Positions 57,008-64,000 of a DNA stretch of 64,000 bases are shown here, one piece after another; position 1 is the stretch's first letter; every line of letters starts with the position of its first letter. The notes below the pieces were generated by a model that was not told where the DNA came from, did not search any database, and worked only from the letters and a program-made list of their open reading frames with translations. Source of the stretch: Taeniopygia guttata (lineage: Eukaryota > Chordata > Aves > Passeriformes > Estrildidae); assembly GCF_048771995.1 (NCBI RefSeq), contig NC_133027.1, forward strand, positions 103,414,501-103,478,500. The letters run 5' to 3'. Both the position numbers and the translations under genes were made by a program.

Positions 57008-60000
57008 GTATGGATCTTCTCATGATGTTTGTCTTCTCCTTGGTTATGTTTGTTTATGGCATTTCCATGGTTAACATCAGCTTTATGCCTTGCAAAGAAG
57101 TGATTTGAAATGCAGAGTTAGATGTGCTTGGCTTTCACGTACTTGATAGCTGTGTGCATGTGAGAGAGAAACTTTTCTCTCTAAGACTGAATGATAATTT
57201 AGGCTCTCATCTTCCGAGTGCCCAATATCTCCTCTGTTAGAATTGCAACACAGCGTTCAACTTGCAGGTAAGTAGCAAAGTGCTCCACTTTTGCCTCTTT
57301 CCTTTTTATTGCCTAGCCATTAATTAATATGTGGCACTTGCAGCACTGTTGAAACATTATTTAATTTACATGGTTAAGTGAGGATTAATTATCCCCATTT
57401 TACGCTTGGGAAGAGGCAGACTCAGGTTAACTTCCCAATCACAAAAGGATTGGAACTGCTCTTGTCTCACAGCCTCTTGCTTATTCCATTAAACTGTTCT
57501 CCTTTTCTAGCTAAAGGATGCATAGAAACATACATGCTTGCTTTGTTAGGAGAGAACAGGTTTTTTTTCCTTTTCAGAAGACTGTGGTCTGTCAGTATAT
57601 TTCTGCAGAAGCTGTTGTTAATAGACTGGATGCAACTATGTGCATATTTCTGCCTCTTTGCACCTTGTCAGTAAGGGAGAAAATTTTTTCCCTTCTCTAG
57701 CACTTGAGAATCTTGAGTGATAACCTCATATAATCTGCATTTTGTCCAACAGTGGCTTAAAGCTATAAAGTACAGGGAAAGAATTGTTCTTTCCTGGAGT
57801 GAATTCAGGGTCTGTGTATTGTGCTTCTGTCCCACACAGATCAAATGAGTGAGATTAGAATTGTGCCTTTGTTTGACAGTGTACAGCACAGGTGCATTCT
57901 GCTGGTCCAGATCTGGACTTAGACATGAATGTACCAAACACACACAAGCAAGAAGCCTTTGCTGCATCCCAGTGGGATGCACAGCAGTGGTCCAGACCTT
58001 CTAAACAGTTCTAGCAATGGAAGTTTCCTACTGAGCTGATTTAATGGAGCCTGGCAAAAATAATGGGTAGGTTACTGATGAGAACTAGAGGTGTGAGCCA
58101 AGATATGTGCACAGCCTTTGCTTAAAGTGTCTTATACTTTTTGGCAAAAGTAAACCCACCTCTTTCCAAGTCTTAGTGATGCCAGTAGGGTTGCTGCTTT
58201 GCTGCTTGTTGTGGCTTTTCAATAGCATCCTACCTTTCCTTGCCTGTGTTGTCAAAATGTTTTTCATTCTTAGTGTTGAATATGCTGGCAGTCTTCTTTT
58301 GGAGAGCCCAGCTATTCTTTCTTTTCAAGTACACTTTTTCACAGTCCTGTGGGCCATTCAGTTGTGATCTTCTGAAGGATAGCCTATTTTGTCATAAACA
58401 CTTCTGTCTGCCAGCCATGATGCAAGGTTGCCATGATGCTGTTTTGAACTGACAGTTCAAACTTCAGCTTCAAAGCTTTCTTTATTAAACAGTTTCAAAC
58501 TGTTAGGGCATGAAAACAAGTCAGTCTATTGCACATCAGTTTTGCTGTGGTAATTATCATGTATACTTGAATTGTGGCAGTGGTTAAACATGTTGGCTTT
58601 GAATTCATGGTAATCCTTAGGGTAATATGTTTGCTTTAAAGTTGTGGAAGACTTTTTGCGTGTGGGTGACTTGCTCAACTCATGCATATGAACTTGCTAA
58701 ACCAGAGTAGGTTGAATTTCTTACTTATATTTGCCAAAATTTCCTCCAAGGATTTTTTCTTTTCTGCTGTTCACTAGCTACTCAACCAGCTGCCTCAGAT
58801 AACTGTTAATCCTTTTCTATCACCCACTTACCCGTACTTTTCAGGCTAGGGAGAAATTCAAGGGATCTTAGAAAATCGTGATATTCTGCCTGATTTTCTC
58901 GATGCCACTCAGTGCAGTGGGAGTTACTAATAAATTTGTACTGATGATTACTTGTGTGGTGTGTGTCAATGTTCCTGATGGATGAAGAAGGATGTAACCA
59001 GCACCTTTTTCTTTGCAGTCCCTGACATTGCATCTGTATGGCACACAAGAGGGGGTAATGGGAATGAGTTGCATTTTATGTGACATCCCTTGGGATAGTT
59101 CTACACAGGGTGGTTCCTAGCAGTCAGCTATTTTTTAATTTTTCTCTGTTACCCTGCATGGCTGTGAAGGAATATTCATTCTCTTTGGGCATTCACATTA
59201 GATTTGAGTAGATCCAGCTCATTTTGTCCCATTCTCCTTGAAGCTTCTGAAAGCTGGCAGAGAGACACTGTTGCCCTCTTCATGATGACAGGGCTGGTCC
59301 AAATGTCTTCCTAAAAATGTGCCATTTCATGATCTATGAAGACAGTGAAAAAAGAAAAAAAAAAAAACAAAAAAACCCAAACAAAACTTTTTAATGTAGC
59401 TGCTTTGTGAAGGCGGTGTGTTTAGCATAAATATGTGAACATTTAATGTATATTGCAGTGAAAACCCGCAAAACGTCTACCTAATCACTTCAGTTATTTA
59501 AACAGCCCTAGTTATGTATTTCACACAGATAATAACATACTCCTTTCAAAGATAAGGATGGTCCAATATTACAAAACGCTTCTGGTCGTCTGCCACTGAT
59601 TATTTTACGCCTCTTCAGTGTAAATAAAACTTTGTAACAGCCGAGAGTGAAACACAGTGTTTGTTCCTCGATCCTTGCACACCTGTGCTGTGGCTCTGCA
59701 GAACGGGTGACCTCTGGAACTGGGAAAAGCAGGTGGCTTTTTCCCTGGAAGATGCAGTGACCCGGGAATGCGGGATTCAGCCACGAGGTGGCGGCAAGGA
59801 AATACAAATTGCCACCCGAGACTTGGAATCGGGCGATTGCAGCAGCGCACGGAGGTGGGGAAGGAATGCCCCCCATCCTCTGTGCTTCCAGCTGGGGATT
59901 TGCTCAGGACCAGCTCGCTCTTGCCTCTGGGAGCTGCTTCGGTGGCTCTGGAGGTCAGGCTGTGTCTGGCACCAGTCGCTCCTTCAGGCTCAGCACAGGA

Positions 60001-63000
60001 TCTGCTGCTCGAGGCTGCCTCGTCAAAACCATGCACGAGAAAGTTCAGTGCTGCAGGTTTATAGACCTGTGGGTTAGTTTGAGATAGGTGCTTTCCTAAA
60101 GGCAGCTGAGCACACTTGAGCCTGTTATATTCCTAAAGATTTTCCAGCTCTCTGTGCTGCTGGCACGAGTGTTGGGCGAGGCAGGTGTTGTATATTTGAG
60201 AAATGGCCATCTTGACTTTGTTTTCAGCTCTGTGCACATGCTCTCAGATGTACAGCGGTGTTAAGTATTCTGGGCAAGGTGAATATGTATTTTCTTTTGC
60301 TAGTCTCTTGCAGAGTTTAGTATTAAATCCTTTTATGTCTTATTTGTAGTCCTGCCAAGAGACCCAATTTGTGTCCCTTGGAGAAAGACTGCTGCCTGTG
60401 TGCTCAGAGAGTGGTGTATACCTTGGACTCTGGGCATCTGCTCCTTATACATGTTTGACCTATTTCTGCTCCATACTCATCTTTAATATTAACCAGTTGT
60501 CAGTGGGAAGAAGAATGAAATCTTGGATTGATGGTGTAGCCCTTGAACTGCACCTTTTGTGCCTTCCTGTTTCATTTATAGCAGAGCTGCCTTGCATGCA
60601 GTGATAGGGATTAGCTGCCATAATTTCCTTTTTCTTCTGAATATATACCAATTCTGCTGCGCCTCTTGTCTTTTCTGGGCATTGCTGCATGCAGGGTTTG
60701 GAAGCTTTTGGAACACAAATCTGTAAGGGTTGTGTAGGATGGTTCAACAATTCTCTAGGAGCTGAAACCTTCTAGAATTCAAGGTTTTCTGCCTTTTTAA
60801 GCATAGCAAGTATGCTAACTGATAGAAACTTTGGCTCACAATTATAGCTGTTCCTTTGTTTTGTTAGCATGTCAGAGCATTTTGAGGTCAGTGCATTGCT
60901 TCAGGCCTAGTGATGGAAAAAAATGCACTAATCAATAGCAAGCCACCAACTTCTAGCTGGAAGTTAACTCTGTTTTATGCAAAGTGGTGCATTCCCTGAC
61001 TTTGGTGTAGGGCACAGTTTATCATAGGAAGAAGCAGATCATGAGACTGAAATGATGGAGAACTTTTTGTAATAAAGAAGGGAGTCCTGTTTGTATAAAC
61101 TGCTCCTCTTTTACAATTGTAGCCTTTCTTTAGTTATATCCCTTATGGATCTGGGCAGTCTGAGGTGTGTGATAAACAAAAATTAACCCTGCTGCTTATT
61201 GCTGTGTTTCAATAACTTCAGGCATGTGAAGAAGCAAGAATGTTACATAACATGGCCAGCCTAATTTGTGTAGAAAAGTACAGGTGGGATCTCTTCCATG
61301 TGCTTTAGAAACCAAATGTGTTTATTGCTGGTCTGTCCATGTTTCACATTAACATCTGAAGGGAGATGATCCATTTACTGTGTCGGAGTTTTGGGATGTT
61401 CATTTTCACATGTGTAGCAGCTGTGGCTGGGCAGAATGAATATTGATTTAGTTTAGGCAGCATGAACCTTGTTGCATGGAGTATGTGATGCCTCTGGAGG
61501 GTCAGCAGCCACAAGCTGTTTTCCAGGTATCTCTATTTTGTGTTAGGGATCTGCAAGTTCTGAATAAGCTGCTGTTGTCTTTGAAAGCAGGCTGTGAATG
61601 TCAGTTTTGCACTGCTCTCTGCTATTTTAATATTTACCCAGTAAACAGAGCTGGAACAAAAATTACACAAATTACTGGAACCTTTCTAAAATGACTTTGA
61701 CTTTTAACCCAGAAATGCATATACAATGAAATGTTGGGAATACTTTGGACAACTAGATGATATTTTTGGATATACTGAAAACAAACCAACTTGTGTCTAA
61801 TTACTGAGATTATGATGGGCTATGATTTGAACTTGTGATGGAGCCAGAGATGCAAACCAGGAGCATGCTTGACAGAATGCCAAGAAGACAGTACGTTATG
61901 AAAAGGGAAGCAGCCATGGCATTCCACCAGCGCATTTCTGGCTTCCTTATTTGTTGAATGGCACTTGTGAAGACAACTTCTGTTACCACACAGTAGCTAT
62001 TTTAAATTCCTTGCACTTGTGAAGACCTCTGAGTAGCATGCCTTGTTGATGTTAACATTTTCTGAGCTATCCAGCAGACGTGTTTGGTTGTGGCAATGTC
62101 TTTAAGGAAGCAGCACACCTGTTTTCTGAGAAGGTGAATTGAGGTGTGAGCTTATGTCTGCAGGGAAACCCTCAGAGTTTTGCTGAACTCCACAGGGAAG
62201 GCTGGTGATGGGGTGATTGGTGGAACTGTAATTCTCCCTGCCCTGATCTTAGGCTTCTGTGTTCCTATGGTGTGTTATCCCTCAGTCTGTTTGCTGTAGA
62301 ACTGTTTGGGCTGAGCTTTCTGAACAATGATACAAAGTGCTTCCTTTCTCCTAGTGCTTCATACAGCCTTGAAATCACAGCTGCTGCTTCAGAAGAAAAG
62401 TGTGTGGCAGGACTTGCTTGTTGATAAGCAGCTGGATTAGAAATGGATGTTGGAAATACTGTGGTTGTTTAAAAAAGAATAGTCACATCTCACTATGCTG
62501 CCAGTGATGCTGAAACACATGCTAGTATGGACTAGGAACTGTTCATAATTGGAATGTGTTGTCTTCCAAGCCCATTGCAGACCATACAGAGCTTCAGAGC
62601 TGATCAGTGCTGCAGGATCCTTCATTGTGCAGTAGATGCTGGATAGACTACCCTGAGTGATGCCATTCCCTATGTGAAAGTGCTGGGTTTAGGCACCTCG
62701 TTGTGCCAAAGCAGTAAAATACAGCGTGTGCCAGTAAAGTATGCTTAATATGTATAGTTAATGCCAGAAACTATATAACTACAGCCAGATTCAGCTATGT
62801 AAAGAAACACTCAAGGCAAAGTTCCATTTAAACTGCAAGACTTCTCTGCATCAGAAGGCTGATAAAAGTCTGAGGTGTAATACATGCTTCAGAGCTTAGA
62901 GCTTTGCAATACATGTGAAAGTGAATTGTAGCAATACCTGCAAGCCAGTGTGTAGGGTGTGATGCAGAGATTACTTAGCATGTAGTTGTTAAAGAATTAA

Positions 63001-64000
63001 TAACTATGTTACCAGGTGAGCCTTAGAAATCTCATTGGTTTTCCCTCTTGGGACACAGCTAGCTCCATTGACTTGGTGGTGTTCTGACCTTTCCAAGATT
63101 TGAGTCTTTCCTCATAGCAGTTCCTTGCCAGGTTGCTGCCGGTGCCTGGCCTCTTTGACAGACATCTTTTCCAGCCAGCACTGCCTTTTATCTCAGCTGT
63201 TGTTAGCCACAACACTTAGCTGCAAAGTGCAGGAATCTTTTTTTGACTATAGCTGTGTGGGGTTTCTGCCTCCCATCAGAAGACCCAGTAGGGCTGCCAC
63301 AGTTCTTGCAGCATGCAGGGTAGACAGGGCAGACTGATTAGGTTACAGTGCCGCTGCTGTCCGCAGGTGAGAAATTTGAAGTCTCTGGCTGCAGAATTCA
63401 ATGCCTCAGGCACTGTAGGTGAATTGAGGCAAATTGCTAGCTGGAATAGAAAAATTGCATAGATAGGTTTAAGGGCATGATGCTGCATGACAATCAGTGC
63501 TCTGATTCTCTCCCAGACAGTTCTTGCATATACAGCTTTGTCTCTTTTCACATCTTCCTTTTATTTTTTCCTGTCCTCTTTCCTTCTTAACTCTTCCAGT
63601 ATCTTAAAATATCCTTCAGAGCTGTGTAGGGCTAGTATAGGTTTGATCTCTAGAAGGGCTGCTGCTGACTCTTCTGTTTTAGAGATTTTTGTGACTGCTC
63701 AAGGAAGAAGACCACTTCCCTTAGTATATAAAAGTACATATGAATTGCATTTAATACATAAATTTGAGTAGTATTAGACTGTCAGGATTTATGAATCTCA
63801 TAATGGTTTTTTTTTAATCTGCCTTTTTCTTTTTTTCCCCCTGTTCTTACTTGAAGGGGTAGGTATCTGTGTATGTGGGTTTCCTGAGCTCTGAAGCAAG
63901 GAATGTTTGTGGATGCTAATTCTAATTTGAACTTGTCCTTTTAGTCAAGAAGGAGGAGTGTAGAGAACTTGGAAATTTTCCCTGTCTCGTGGTGGTAGCC
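57008..64000 (+). other. RPS6KC1: RPS6KC1 intron 6 (partial)
   Basis: About 7 kb to the window edge. No further RPS6KC1 exon found. A CpG-bearing islet with a CTCF-like motif lies at about 59,560-60,070, and an A-run at about 59,350-59,385. The rest shows no recognised gene or transposon. Confidence 0.7.
59781..59795 (+). promoter_or_regulatory. CTCF-like motif
   Basis: CCACGAGGTGGCGGC fits the CTCF core CCASYAGRKGGCRS with one departure (G for Y at the fifth base). It sits in a CpG-bearing islet inside an otherwise CpG-poor intron. Binding is inferred only. Confidence 0.5.

Larger units (their letters stand above)
33342..64000 (+). other. RPS6KC1: RPS6KC1 gene, 5' part (first six coding exons)
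   Basis: RPS6KC1 (RPK118) is an endosomal protein with an N-terminal PX domain that binds PI3P, an MIT domain, and a C-terminal S6K-like kinase domain. It is known to bind sphingosine kinase 1 and peroxiredoxin-3. Six exons (33342-33446, 37938-37973, 42297-42417, 49364-49479, 51414-51507, 56645-57007) join in phase to 278 codons plus one base. They agree closely with human RPS6KC1, which has about 1066 residues. PX spans about residues 8-130 and MIT begins near 238. The human continuation (ESSPTRREAVKRRTAEYL) was not found, so the window ends in intron 6. The gene is divergent from ANGEL2. Confidence 0.96.

Noticed and set aside
57008-57108. Coding extension of RPS6KC1 exon 6 past the donor
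   Set aside because: Similarity to human ends exactly at LLEGVQ(G) where the GTATGG donor lies; the downstream frame is unrelated hydrophobic sequence.
59605-60087. Several overlapping frames of about 100-143 codons on both strands
   Set aside because: They overlap in GC-rich DNA where stops are rare. None matches the next RPS6KC1 exon or any family I know.

Overview
The window is nuclear DNA of a bird, probably a songbird. It has large spliced genes with GT-AG introns, CpG-island promoters, CR1 LINE tails, and solitary retroviral LTRs of types common in passerines. Bird is well supported; passerine is an inference from the LTR types.

Three host genes are recognised from exon translations that agree with the vertebrate proteins as I remember them, and the splice phases agree at every junction. 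VASH2 (+ strand, 3160-10105) shows its last three coding exons; the earlier exons lie left of the window. ANGEL2 (- strand, 13942 to about 29090) shows eight solid coding exons plus an unresolved first exon inside a CpG island. RPS6KC1 (+ strand, from 33342) shows its first six coding exons (PX domain and most of the MIT domain) and runs off the right end in intron 6. The order and orientation VASH2>, <ANGEL2, RPS6KC1> is the arrangement known on human 1q32: VASH2 and ANGEL2 meet tail to tail and ANGEL2 and RPS6KC1 diverge head to head. The three proteins do unrelated jobs: tubulin detyrosination, RNA 2',3'-cyclic phosphate removal, and endosomal/sphingolipid signalling.

The spacer between the two divergent CpG islands (about 29.1-33.0 kb) is the main landing zone for mobile DNA. 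It holds a 604-bp solo LTR with a 4-bp target duplication, a CR1 tail, a weak ancient repeat, and a 686-bp solo LTR in minus orientation with an imperfect 5-bp duplication. A third solo LTR (604 bp, perfect 6-bp duplication) lies in RPS6KC1 intron 5. The three duplication lengths fit three retroviral classes. CR1 remnants also lie in ANGEL2 introns.

I found no new gene system. The most notable unexplained items are a roughly 1.5-kb T/G-rich degenerate array in RPS6KC1 intron 3, a 16-bp tandem repeat in the ANGEL2 first-exon region whose copy number would decide a reading frame, a CpG-bearing non-intron-like block abutting RPS6KC1 exon 4, and a CpG-rich islet with a CTCF-like site in RPS6KC1 intron 6. 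The remaining long stretches are introns or spacers in which I see only simple repeats.
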